Assembly (NCBI RefSeq): GCF_002188635.1
Contig: NZ_NINX01000015.1
Coordinates: 1 to 64,000, forward strand
Reading direction: 5' to 3'
Length of the DNA: 64,000 bases
Source: Pigmentiphaga sp. NML030171
GTDB taxonomy: Bacteria; Pseudomonadota; Gammaproteobacteria; Burkholderiales; Burkholderiaceae_B
The notes beneath the pieces are model-generated. The model did not search any database, was not told where the DNA came from, and worked only from the letters and a program-made list of their open reading frames with translations. A program made the translations under genes and the position numbers. This document shows, one piece after another, positions 27,291 through 35,041 of the stretch; within the stretch, counting starts at the first letter, position 1, and each line of letters opens with the position of its first letter.

Positions 27291-28321
27291 TGGGGCAAGA
27301 GTTTCATATCCGATCGACAAATGACCAGCGCCTTTCCTATCACTCGGCGCTCGCGAACATCTTCCAAGGCCTCTTTCGCCTTCTCCAGCGGATACTCGGA
27401 AGCAATGGCGGGAAGCAGCTTTCCGCCGGCGATGGCTTCGGCCAGTTCCCGGATGTTCCGGGCCCCGCCTTCCGGGAATTTCCTGGAATACGTGTCCCAT
27501 GACACGCCGATCACGGAAGCGCCTTTCAGCAGGGGAAGATTCAGTGGCAGGCGCGGAATCTCCCCGGCCGTGAAACCCACCACCAGATGCCTTCCGTTCC
27601 AGCCCAGACTCCTGAAGGCTGCCTCCGTATACCTGCCCCCGACCGGGTCGAGCACGACATCGACACCACGTTCGCCAACAATCGCCTTGATCGCGCTACG
27701 CAGGTCGTCTTTCTCGTAGTTGATGGTGTAGTCGGCGCCGCACTCGGTGCACCGTTTCAGCTTGTCGTCCGATGACGCGCAGGCAATGACCGTGGCCCCC
27801 AGCATCTTTCCAAGTTGGACGCCGGCGATGCCCACGCCGCCGGCGGCGCCAAGAACGAGCAGAATGTCCCCTCGGGCAAGCTGCGCACGGTCTTTGAGCG
27901 CGTGGTAGCTGGTGCCATAGGCCAACGGGAATGCAGCGGCATGCCGCATGTCCATGCCCGCGGGAAGCTTCCAGAATCGATCGGCGGCAACCACGGCCGA
28001 CTCGGCAAAGCCCCCCGAGCGCGTAATGGCGACACCGGCATCGCCGGGTTCGATACCCGTCACGCCGGGCCCGATCTTTTCGACCACGCCGGAAAATTCA
28101 TAGCCTGGAATGAACGGCAGGGCGGGACGATGCTGGTACAGATTGTCCAGCATCAAGAGATCCGGAAAATTGGCGGACGCGGCGTGCACCTGGACAAGCA
28201 CCTCGCCCGCCTGCGGCACGGGTGTCTCGACATCACTCACCGCCAGGGACGCAGGCGAATAAGACCCGCGTTCGCCGGAGCCATGCTCTCCAAAGGCCGT
28301 ACAGACAAGGGCACGCATCAT
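27287..28321 (-). CDS. Zinc-independent quinone oxidoreductase (MDR family)
   Basis: 344 aa NADPH:quinone-reductase / enoyl-reductase type medium-chain dehydrogenase. The nucleotide-binding motif is LGAAGGVGIAGVQLGK (AAxGGVG). The usual zinc-ligand cysteines of alcohol dehydrogenases are absent in the N-terminal domain (SANFPDLLMLDNLYQHRPALPFIPGYEFSG). It begins at ATG 28321, sharing one base with the preceding stop (TGATG); MMRALVC may instead start at 28318. It may saturate an enoyl or enone intermediate. Confidence 0.9.
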   Translation of the reverse strand: MMRALVCTAFGEHGSGERGSYSPASLAVSDVETPVPQAGEVLVQVHAASANFPDLLMLDNLYQHRPALPFIPGYEFSGVVEKIGPGVTGIEPGDAGVAITRSGGFAESAVVAADRFWKLPAGMDMRHAAAFPLAYGTSYHALKDRAQLARGDILLVLGAAGGVGIAGVQLGKMLGATVIACASSDDKLKRCTECGADYTINYEKDDLRSAIKAIVGERGVDVVLDPVGGRYTEAAFRSLGWNGRHLVVGFTAGEIPRLPLNLPLLKGASVIGVSWDTYSRKFPEGGARNIRELAEAIAGGKLLPAIASEYPLEKAKEALEDVRERRVIGKALVICRSDMKLLPQ

Positions 28322-29106
28322 CAGGCCTTCTTCTTGCGGTCCAGAAATGCCGCCACACGCTCGCGGTGGTCGGGCGTCTCGCGCAGGATGGAGGTATGGG
28401 ACGACACCATGTCCAGATGCGATGCGAGCGTCATCGTCATGCCCTGGTAGATGGAGCGTTTGTAGGCACGCACCGCCTCGAAGGGCTGCGCCGCGATGGT
28501 CCGCGCAAGTTCTTTGGCGGCGTTCAATGCCTCGCCTTCCGGGACGACGCGATTGACCAGGCCGATGCGCTCGGCCTCGGCCGCATCGATGACACGGCCG
28601 GTCCAGCACAACTCCAGCGCCCGGGCGGTTCCGATCAGGCGCGGCAAGTACCAGGTGCCCCCGTCCCCCGCGATCAGCCCGACGTTGATGTAGCTCTCGG
28701 CCATGGTTGCCGTCTGCGCCATGATGCGCAGATCGCACATCAGCGCCATATCCATGCCTGCACCGCGCGCGGTGCCATTGACCGCGGCAATAACAGGCTT
28801 GTCCATTCGTTCAAGCGCGAAGGCAATCTTGTGCACGTGGCGAAAAAGAAAATCCTTGCGTTCGAGCGCATCGTTGTTCGCGCGCTCTTTCTGGGCATTG
28901 ACGTCGCCGCCGGTGCAAAACGCCTTCCCGGCGCCGGTCAGGATGATCGCCTTCACCGCCGGGTCTTCGGCCGCCTCTTCGAGGATCGCGTTCCACCGGA
29001 TGATCATTGCCTTGGTGAAGGCGTTGTACTTTTCTGGACGATTCAGGGTCAGCACGGCAATGCCGTCCGTATCGACCTCGAACAAGATCAGGTTGTCTTC
29101 GCTCAT
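28321..29106 (-). CDS. Crotonase-family protein lacking both hydratase glutamates
   Basis: 261 aa enoyl-CoA hydratase/isomerase fold with KAFCTGGDVNAQ (oxyanion loop) and GTARGAGMDMALMCD. Compared with canonical hydratases, the first catalytic Glu position is Asp119 and the second (PExxxG) is Tyr139 (SYINVG), while an Asp148 appears in AGDGG. That pattern is seen in crotonases that do other chemistry (isomerase, hydrolase, C-C cleavage). Start at 29106 has the CaiB stop overlapping by 4 bp. It should not be called a hydratase without testing. Confidence 0.85.
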   Translation of the reverse strand: MSEDNLILFEVDTDGIAVLTLNRPEKYNAFTKAMIIRWNAILEEAAEDPAVKAIILTGAGKAFCTGGDVNAQKERANNDALERKDFLFRHVHKIAFALERMDKPVIAAVNGTARGAGMDMALMCDLRIMAQTATMAESYINVGLIAGDGGTWYLPRLIGTARALELCWTGRVIDAAEAERIGLVNRVVPEGEALNAAKELARTIAAQPFEAVRAYKRSIYQGMTMTLASHLDMVSSHTSILRETPDHRERVAAFLDRKKKA

Positions 29107-30317
29107 GACTCGGTCTCTTCCGCAGTAGGTCGGGTACTTGCGCGTGCCGCGCATTGTTTGATTTGCGCGGGCGCATATCCCAGCAGTCCGCCCAGGATTT
29201 CCTGGCCGTGCTCGCCCAGCTGCGGGATGTGCGGCTTCGGCGCCGCATCCGTACCGGGCATGGCGAACGGGGCATTGGGGATCAGGTAGCTGCCCGCCGG
29301 ATCCACCACTTTCGTCATGGAACCCCGGTAGACGACCTGGGGATCGGCGATCGCCTCCGCGACGGTCATATAGCGGCTGCACGGCACGCCGTCGGCCAGA
29401 AGGTGGTCCTCGCATTCAAGGCCGGTGCGGACCTTCGTCCATTCTCCGATCAGATCCATCAGTTCGCCCCAGTGCGCCTCCCTGGCGCGCGTACGGGAGA
29501 ACCGCGGATCTTCGATCCACTCCGGATGGCCCACGGACCGGGCCAGGAGCTCGAAGTTCTTTTGGCTGGTGGGAGCCAGCACGATATGGCCGTCGATGGT
29601 CTTGAGAGGTTGGTAGACACGCACCTTCTCGTTGGTGGGCGCTTGCGCTTCCTGAACTTCATAGACCAGGATGTTCAGCATACCGTCGAATAGCGAAACG
29701 TCCAGGTATTGGCCCCTGCCCGTGCGCAGACGCTGGATGTACGCAGCCTGGACGGCGCTGAAGGCGGATATCCCGCCGAACAAATCGCCGGTAAAGGTGG
29801 CGGTGTTGGCCGGCTGATCCGCCTTCTGGTAACCCATTTGCGCATGATCGAAGCCGGAGGCCGCATGCACCATGGGAGCATAGGCCGGGCGCAATGATTT
29901 GGGGCCGGTCTGGCCAAAACCCGAAATGGAACAATAGATCAGATCGGATCGCCCCTCGGAAAGCGCCTTGTAGCCGACGCCAAGACGGTCGGCAACACCC
30001 GGCCGCCAATTCTCCACCACGATGTCGCACTTCTGCGCCAGGGCTTTGGCGGCGGCAACGCCCGCAGCGCTCTTGAGATTGAGCACGACGCATTTCTTGC
30101 CGGCGTTCAACTGCCCGAAGAAGCTGCTGTAGCCATTGCGGACAGGACGCCTCGAGCGATTGTGATCGCCTTCCGGTGGCTCGACCTTGATGACTTCTGC
30201 ACCCAGGTCCGCAAGCAGACGGGTGCAATACGGCCCCGACATCATGTTTGTGAAATCAAGAACTCTCACCCCCGCAAAGGGACCGGGATGAAGAGTGGGT
30301 TGCGTAGCTGCTGACAT
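29103..30317 (-). CDS. CaiB/BaiF family (class III) CoA-transferase
   Basis: 404 aa. GVRVLDFTNMMSGPYCTRLLADLGAEVIKVEPPEGD is the standard start, with DLIYCSISGFGQTGP, and the Asp in TGDLFGGISAF is the probable nucleophile. Start ATG 30317 (MSAATQPTL). Together with the transferase at 33781 it is a candidate for activating the imported acid, since no CoA ligase is in the module. Confidence 0.9.
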   Translation of the reverse strand: MSAATQPTLHPGPFAGVRVLDFTNMMSGPYCTRLLADLGAEVIKVEPPEGDHNRSRRPVRNGYSSFFGQLNAGKKCVVLNLKSAAGVAAAKALAQKCDIVVENWRPGVADRLGVGYKALSEGRSDLIYCSISGFGQTGPKSLRPAYAPMVHAASGFDHAQMGYQKADQPANTATFTGDLFGGISAFSAVQAAYIQRLRTGRGQYLDVSLFDGMLNILVYEVQEAQAPTNEKVRVYQPLKTIDGHIVLAPTSQKNFELLARSVGHPEWIEDPRFSRTRAREAHWGELMDLIGEWTKVRTGLECEDHLLADGVPCSRYMTVAEAIADPQVVYRGSMTKVVDPAGSYLIPNAPFAMPGTDAAPKPHIPQLGEHGQEILGGLLGYAPAQIKQCAARASTRPTAEETES

Positions 30318-30340
30318 GAGGACTTCGGCTCCGAAAATTC

Positions 30341-31417
30341 CTATTTGGAAAACGGCGCGGGAATGGGGGCGATCACGCTCCAAAGCGCCTCGCCGCCCAG
30401 CGTCGCGACATGCCGTCCAATCCACTCGGCCCATTCGCGCTCGTCTCCGAATTCCTCGCGCCAGGACCAGACGCGCCGGGTCGACAGGTGCAGCGCGTGC
30501 TCCTTGGTGAATCCCATGGCCCCGTGAATTTCGTGGGCGATGGCGCTGACGATGCCGGCGGCTTCGGAAGCCCGGACCTTGGCGACCGCAATGGCGAACG
30601 GAGAGGCCTGTTCGGTCAGGCCCTCGACGGCGGCTTGCACAGCCGCAGAGGCGGCTGCCACTTCACCTGCAAGAACGGCCGCCTGCTGTTGGATAGCCTG
30701 GAATTTCGCAATGGGTTTGCCAAACTGGATCCGCTCTTGGGCATAAGTAACCGAACTATCAAGAATGGTCTCAAGAGCGCCGGAAATGGCACATGCCCGC
30801 GCCAGCGCGCCAAACGCGTGGACTTCGCCGGGCGACATCCCGCGCTCGATCGCCACATCGCCTTCGTCAACGATGGCATCGCCGAAATCCACGGTATCGC
30901 GCGGCTCGTTGGCAAAATTCTCCGCCTGGTGCCGGACGGCCGGCTTTCTGACCACGACGGTCGCCGGCTTTTGCTCATGCATCGCGGTAAGGACGACAGA
31001 AGAGGCATGCCGCGCCCAGGGAACGCGGTGCGCCACCCCGCTGAGTCGCCACTGCCGATTCACCCTGTGCAATTGCACCTGTGCTCCCGCTGGCGTGGAC
31101 GCAATCGTGGCCGGCCCCTCCACGGGCGGCAGGCCAGCCGCCGACAGCAGCATCTCGGCCAGCAGCGTTTCAGCCAAGGGGGCATGCAGGGAATAGGCGC
31201 CGGCGACTTTCAACAAGGAGAATGCATCGGCCAGGTCGCACCCCGGTCCGCCGCGCGCTTCCGCCGTGGCCGCAAGAGTCAGTCCGGAATCTTCGAGAGC
31301 CGTCCAGACAGCTTCTGGCCACCCTCCTCGTTCTGCCGTTTCGATGGCCTGGCGGGTGCAGTAATCCCCGAAAAGACGTCTTGCGGGGTCCAATAACAGT
31401 TCGCGTTCGGTAGTCAT
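30341..31417 (-). CDS. Acyl-CoA dehydrogenase, short subunit
   Basis: 358 aa. The ACAD C-terminal helix bundle is recognisable in SVTYAQERIQFGKPIAKFQAIQQQAA, with IAHEIHGAMGFTKEHALHLSTRRVWSWREEFG. The N-terminal half is compact (GPGCDLADAFSLLK). It ends without the EGT-type segment of single-chain ACADs. Lying 11 bp behind a 387-aa ACAD gene, it resembles one half of the heteromeric alpha2beta2 ACADs known from steroid side-chain degradation (FadE26-FadE27 type). Confidence 0.88.
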   Translation of the reverse strand: MTTERELLLDPARRLFGDYCTRQAIETAERGGWPEAVWTALEDSGLTLAATAEARGGPGCDLADAFSLLKVAGAYSLHAPLAETLLAEMLLSAAGLPPVEGPATIASTPAGAQVQLHRVNRQWRLSGVAHRVPWARHASSVVLTAMHEQKPATVVVRKPAVRHQAENFANEPRDTVDFGDAIVDEGDVAIERGMSPGEVHAFGALARACAISGALETILDSSVTYAQERIQFGKPIAKFQAIQQQAAVLAGEVAAASAAVQAAVEGLTEQASPFAIAVAKVRASEAAGIVSAIAHEIHGAMGFTKEHALHLSTRRVWSWREEFGDEREWAEWIGRHVATLGGEALWSVIAPIPAPFSK

Positions 31418-31428
31418 CGGGTGCCGTC

Positions 31429-32592
31429 TCAGCGAAGTCCAAGCCCACGTGCGATGATCCCGCGGAGAATTTCCGCAGTACCCCCGCGTATCGTGTGCGA
31501 CGGGGCATAGAGGATGGCCCTGGCGAGCATGTCGTGGAAACCGTCGGCCGGATCCAGGCTGGCCCTCGCCCACTCGGGGACGACGCGGCGCGCCACGGCG
31601 GGAATCTCCTGGTCCAGATGAGTGCCCAGGTCCTTGACCAGGGCCGCTTCCACCATGGGCGATTCGCCCCGCTCCAGGAGCCCCGCGATGGAAAAAGACA
31701 TCTGGTGCAGTGTGGAGAGGTGGGCAACGAGACGTCCCACTTGCTCGGCATCGTATTCGGTCGCACCCTTCCCGATGTGATCCACCAATGCAACGAGAAG
31801 ACCGTAGGCGTTCATCCATCGCTCGGAGCCGCTGCGCTCATGGGCAAGTTCGCCGGTGACCTGGCTCCATGCGCCGTCTACTTTGCCGATCACGGCATCC
31901 TCCGGCAGGAAGACCCGGTCAAAGATGACTTCGTTGAAATCGTGGTCATCCGCGAGGTTGTAGATCGGGCGAATAGTGATGCCTTCGGTCTTCAAGTCCA
32001 CCATGAACTGTGTGACACCCGCGTGCCGATCCGCCTCGGTTCGCGCGCTCGTTCGTGCAAACAGATTCATCTTGTGTGCCATATGCGCATAACTGGTCCA
32101 GACCTTGGTGCCTTCGACCAGCCACCCGCCATCGACCTTGGTCGCTTTGGTCCGGATGGAAGACAGGTCGGAACCCGAATCCGGCTCGCTCAATCCGACA
32201 CAGATGTAGCACTCTCCCTTGGCGATCAGGGGCAGGATTTCGCTTTTCTGCTTCTCGGTCCCCACGGCAAGTAGCAGCGGTCCTATCTGGCGATCGGCCA
32301 GCCAATGCGCGCGCACCGGCGCACCGGCGGCGAGCAACTCCTCGGCCACCACATAGCGTTCCAGGTAGGAGGACTCCTGGCCACCATATTGCCTTGGCCA
32401 CGTCATCCCGATCCAGCCTTTGGCGGCGACTTTGCGGCTGAACGCGGGATCGTAGCGATCCCATCCGGCAGCTGTACGGGTATAGCCGCCCGATGCATGC
32501 TCGTCCGCGAGAAAGTCGCGGGCCTGTCGGCGCAGGGCGGCCAGCTTCGGCGCCAGCTCTGCGATTGGCGGAATGAAGTTAGTGAGTTTCAC
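31429..32592 (-). CDS. Acyl-CoA dehydrogenase, long subunit
   Basis: 387 aa from a GTG start at 32592. Seen are GMTWPRQYGGQESSYLERYVVAEELL, CVGLSEPDSGSDLSSIRTKA (FAD/substrate block) and RGGTAEILRGIIARGLGLR at the C-terminus, a FadE26-like pattern. I prefer GTG 32592 because the protein pattern begins KLTNFIPPIAELAPKLAALR; an in-frame ATG at 32679 falls inside the operator and would place codons across the promoter. No strong ribosome site is visible. It is the first gene of the ten-gene leftward operon, behind a TTGACA/AATAAT promoter. Confidence 0.88.
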   Translation of the reverse strand: MKLTNFIPPIAELAPKLAALRRQARDFLADEHASGGYTRTAAGWDRYDPAFSRKVAAKGWIGMTWPRQYGGQESSYLERYVVAEELLAAGAPVRAHWLADRQIGPLLLAVGTEKQKSEILPLIAKGECYICVGLSEPDSGSDLSSIRTKATKVDGGWLVEGTKVWTSYAHMAHKMNLFARTSARTEADRHAGVTQFMVDLKTEGITIRPIYNLADDHDFNEVIFDRVFLPEDAVIGKVDGAWSQVTGELAHERSGSERWMNAYGLLVALVDHIGKGATEYDAEQVGRLVAHLSTLHQMSFSIAGLLERGESPMVEAALVKDLGTHLDQEIPAVARRVVPEWARASLDPADGFHDMLARAILYAPSHTIRGGTAEILRGIIARGLGLR

Positions 32593-32677
32593 GTGTTTCG
32601 TACATCGGCGTTGCCGGGGGTACGGCTCCGCCGAAATGTCTCCGAAAAAATTCTTCTGGAAAGCTTGCCAGGCGTTC

Positions 32678-32706
32678 ATTCGTTCATATTTATGAACGTT
32701 GTTCAT
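32678..32706 (-). promoter_or_regulatory. 29-bp operator copy A of the alicyclic-acid module
   Basis: Read toward the acyl-CoA dehydrogenase operon, it has the layout ATGAAC-N3-GTTCAT-N4-ATGAACGAAT: a dyad with a third half-site. It matches copy B at 33680-33708 at 25 of 29 bases with identical spacing. It starts directly after the -10 element, so a bound repressor would cover the transcription start. Confidence 0.75.
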
Positions 32707-32735
32707 ATTATTAAATCTAACGAGCACCCTGTCAA
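32707..32735 (-). promoter_or_regulatory. Sigma-70 promoter of the leftward acyl-CoA dehydrogenase operon
   Basis: On the minus strand, a perfect TTGACA (32735-32730) is followed by a 17-bp spacer and AATAAT (32712-32707). It would start transcription near 32700, within operator copy A and about 108 bases before the GTG start codon. Confidence 0.75.
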
Positions 32736-32811
32736 CAGAAACCAGGCCACCGGCGGAGATTCCTGGATGAGAGGACGGAGGCGACGGCATGCCCGCCCGA
32801 CAAGGCGGAAC

Positions 32812-33606
32812 TTATTCCTTGCCTTCGTAATATTTCCGGAACTCGGGTTTCCTCTTTTCCAGGAACGCCCGCACACCCTCATGCGACTCTTCCGTACCGT
32901 AATAAAGGCTGAGCGCCTGCATGCCGAGTCCCCCGATACCGCGAATCGAATCGGAGTCAGCATTGAACGAGCGCTTCGCGATGGAAATCGCCGTCGGGCT
33001 CAAGGCCAGGATCTCGTCACACCAACGCTTCACCTCGGCATCCAGTTGATCCGCCGGCACGACCGCGTTCACCAACCCCATTTCCAAAGCCTGCGCCGCC
33101 TGGTAGCGACGGCATAGAAACCAGATCTCGCGCGCACGCTTCTCGCCGACGACTCGGCCAAGGAGCGCAGTGCCGAACCCTGGATCCACCGAGCCGACCT
33201 TGGGGCCGACCTGGCCGAAGATTGCGGTCTCTGACGCAATGGCCAGATCACAACACGTGACCAGCACGTTGCCGCCGCCGATCGCATAACCGTTGACTCT
33301 TGCGATCACGGGCTTGGGCACTTCGCGGATCAACCCCTGCAGTTCCTCGACAGGAAGCCCGATCATGCCTCGGCCGTCATATCCGCCATCGTGCGCCGAC
33401 TGGTCGCCGCCAGTGCAAAACGCCTTGTCTCCCGTCCCCGTCAGGACGATCACGCCGACCGACCTGTCCCACCCGGCGCGGTTGAAAGCGTCGATCATCT
33501 CGTCGCAGGTCTTGCCTCGAAAGGCGTTGTATTTCCCGGGACGGTTGATCGTGATCGTCGCAACGCCGTCGTCCTGACGGTAAATGATGTCGCTGTACTC
33601 GCCCAT
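32812..33606 (-). CDS. badI: BadI-like 2-ketocyclohexanecarboxyl-CoA hydrolase
   Basis: 264 aa crotonase-fold enzyme of the MenB/BadI branch. BadI opens the ring of 2-ketocyclohexanecarboxyl-CoA to pimeloyl-CoA. The match to Rhodopseudomonas palustris BadI, as I recall its sequence, is very strong throughout: NAFRGKTCDEMIDA, FCTGGDQSAHDGGYDGRG, IARVNGYAIGGGNVL and FGQVGPKVGSVDPGFG with Asp141 in SVDPG. ATG at 33606 (MGEYSDIIYR) is 74 bp from operator copy B; a longer frame to 33642 is less likely. It is a single gene between the two operons and divergent from the CoA-transferase at 33781. Confidence 0.87.
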   Translation of the reverse strand: MGEYSDIIYRQDDGVATITINRPGKYNAFRGKTCDEMIDAFNRAGWDRSVGVIVLTGTGDKAFCTGGDQSAHDGGYDGRGMIGLPVEELQGLIREVPKPVIARVNGYAIGGGNVLVTCCDLAIASETAIFGQVGPKVGSVDPGFGTALLGRVVGEKRAREIWFLCRRYQAAQALEMGLVNAVVPADQLDAEVKRWCDEILALSPTAISIAKRSFNADSDSIRGIGGLGMQALSLYYGTEESHEGVRAFLEKRKPEFRKYYEGKE

Positions 33607-33672
33607 GTCTGCTCCTCGGTTGTCGTGGCAAAAAATATTCAACGAATCATGGCATAGAACCTTTCGTCAGTG

Positions 33673-33678
33673 TATATT
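33673..33678 (+). promoter_or_regulatory. Candidate -10 element of the rightward operon
   Basis: TATATT lies one base before operator copy B, the same arrangement as the -10 element and copy A. The -35 region (around 33650) is poor, which would fit an activated or weak promoter. Confidence 0.45.
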
Positions 33679-33679
33679 T

Positions 33680-33708
33680 ACGAACATCGTTCATATATAA
33701 GAACGAAT
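33680..33708 (+). promoter_or_regulatory. 29-bp operator copy B of the alicyclic-acid module
   Basis: ACGAAC-N3-GTTCAT-N4-AAGAACGAAT, 25/29 identical to copy A and in the same orientation relative to its downstream operon (73 bp before the CoA-transferase ATG at 33781). It lies between divergent badI and the rightward operon, so it can serve both. Confidence 0.75.
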
Positions 33709-33780
33709 CAGGAATAGTCCCCCGCCCCGGACAGTGCGGCCGCCCCTCGGAACAAAGCCCTACTCACATCGCAGATAGAC

Positions 33781-35007
33781 ATGGCTGGACCTCTCTCACA
33801 TCTCCGCATCCTCGACCTGACGCGCGTCCTGGCCGGCCCCTGGTGCACCCAGATGCTTGCCGATCTGGGTGCCGACGTCATCAAGGTGGAACGCCCCGTT
33901 GCAGGCGACGACACGCGTCATTGGGGCCCGCCGTGGACCAAAGACGGCCAGGGCGACAATACGGAGGACTCTGCGTACTTCACGTCCACCAACCGAAACA
34001 AACGTTCGATTGCGGTCGATCTCAGCACGAAAGAAGGCCAGGCGCTGGTTCGCACCCTGGCGGCGAAGTCGGACATCCTGGTGGAGAACTACAAGGTCGG
34101 AGACCTCAAGCGCTACGGCCTGTCGTATGAAGACCTGCGCGAGGTCAATCCCAGGCTGATCTACTGTTCGGTCACGGGCTATGGACAGACCGGCCCCTAC
34201 GCGTCGCGTCCTGGCTACGACTTCGTCTTCCAGGGCGAAGGGGGACTCATGAGCATCACCGGCGAAGCCGATGACAAGCCCGGAGGCGGCCCGATGAAAA
34301 CCTCGATCGCGGTGGCGGACGTGCTCACGGGATTGAACGCCGCGATCGGCATTCTTTCCGCGATAGAGAGTCGCCACGAAACAGGTCGTGGACAGCATAT
34401 AGACATCGCGCTTCTCGACACGATCGTGCATTTCGGCTCGAACCAGATCGTCAGCTACTTCACCAGCGGCAAGATTCCCCGACGCTGGGGGAACGCCCAC
34501 CCCAACCTCACGCCTTACCAGATCTTCAAGACTGCCGACGGCCACCTGATCGTGGCTTGCGGCAACGATGCCCAATACCAGGCGATCTGCTCGATCCTGG
34601 GACGCGACGACCTGGCGCGGGATCCTCGATTCCAGATCATGTCGGGCCGCAATGAAAACCGGGCGGCGCTGGTCCAGCAGCTTGAAAAGACTTTTTCAGA
34701 ACATACCACCGAGGAATGGCTCAAGCGTCTCGAAAACTGCGATGTCCCGACCGGTGCGATCAACACTTACGACAAGGTATTCCAACATCCCCAGGTGGTC
34801 CATCGCCAGATGAGAGTGGACATGCCGCACGTAGCGGGAGGCATGGTGAGCACCGTGCGCAACCCGATCCGGCTTTCGGGAACGCAGATCGAATACCGGT
34901 ATGCGCCGCCACAGCGCGGCCAGCACACCGACGAAATTCTTGGCGAGATCCTGGACCTCGCCGCCAGCGACCTGGAAGCACTGCGCAAGAAGGGCACGAT
35001 TGAATGA
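33781..35007 (+). CDS. CaiB/BaiF family (class III) CoA-transferase
   Basis: 408 aa. HLRILDLTRVLAGPWCTQMLADLGADVIKVERP, RLIYCSVTGYGQTGPYASRPGYD and the probable nucleophile Asp in VADVLTG are classical. Of the four family members in the window, this one is closest to the general succinyl-CoA/formyl-CoA-type transferases and is first in the rightward operon, so it is the best candidate for loading CoA onto the imported acid. Confidence 0.92.
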   Translation: MAGPLSHLRILDLTRVLAGPWCTQMLADLGADVIKVERPVAGDDTRHWGPPWTKDGQGDNTEDSAYFTSTNRNKRSIAVDLSTKEGQALVRTLAAKSDILVENYKVGDLKRYGLSYEDLREVNPRLIYCSVTGYGQTGPYASRPGYDFVFQGEGGLMSITGEADDKPGGGPMKTSIAVADVLTGLNAAIGILSAIESRHETGRGQHIDIALLDTIVHFGSNQIVSYFTSGKIPRRWGNAHPNLTPYQIFKTADGHLIVACGNDAQYQAICSILGRDDLARDPRFQIMSGRNENRAALVQQLEKTFSEHTTEEWLKRLENCDVPTGAINTYDKVFQHPQVVHRQMRVDMPHVAGGMVSTVRNPIRLSGTQIEYRYAPPQRGQHTDEILGEILDLAASDLEALRKKGTIE

Positions 35008-35041
35008 AGCGGGGCGCAAAGCGCCCAAGGAACCCGCACAA

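Noticed and set aside
32593-32679. Upstream ATG start at 32679 for the long acyl-CoA dehydrogenase
   Set aside because: It falls inside the operator and just after the predicted transcription start, and the extra residues have no ACAD similarity.
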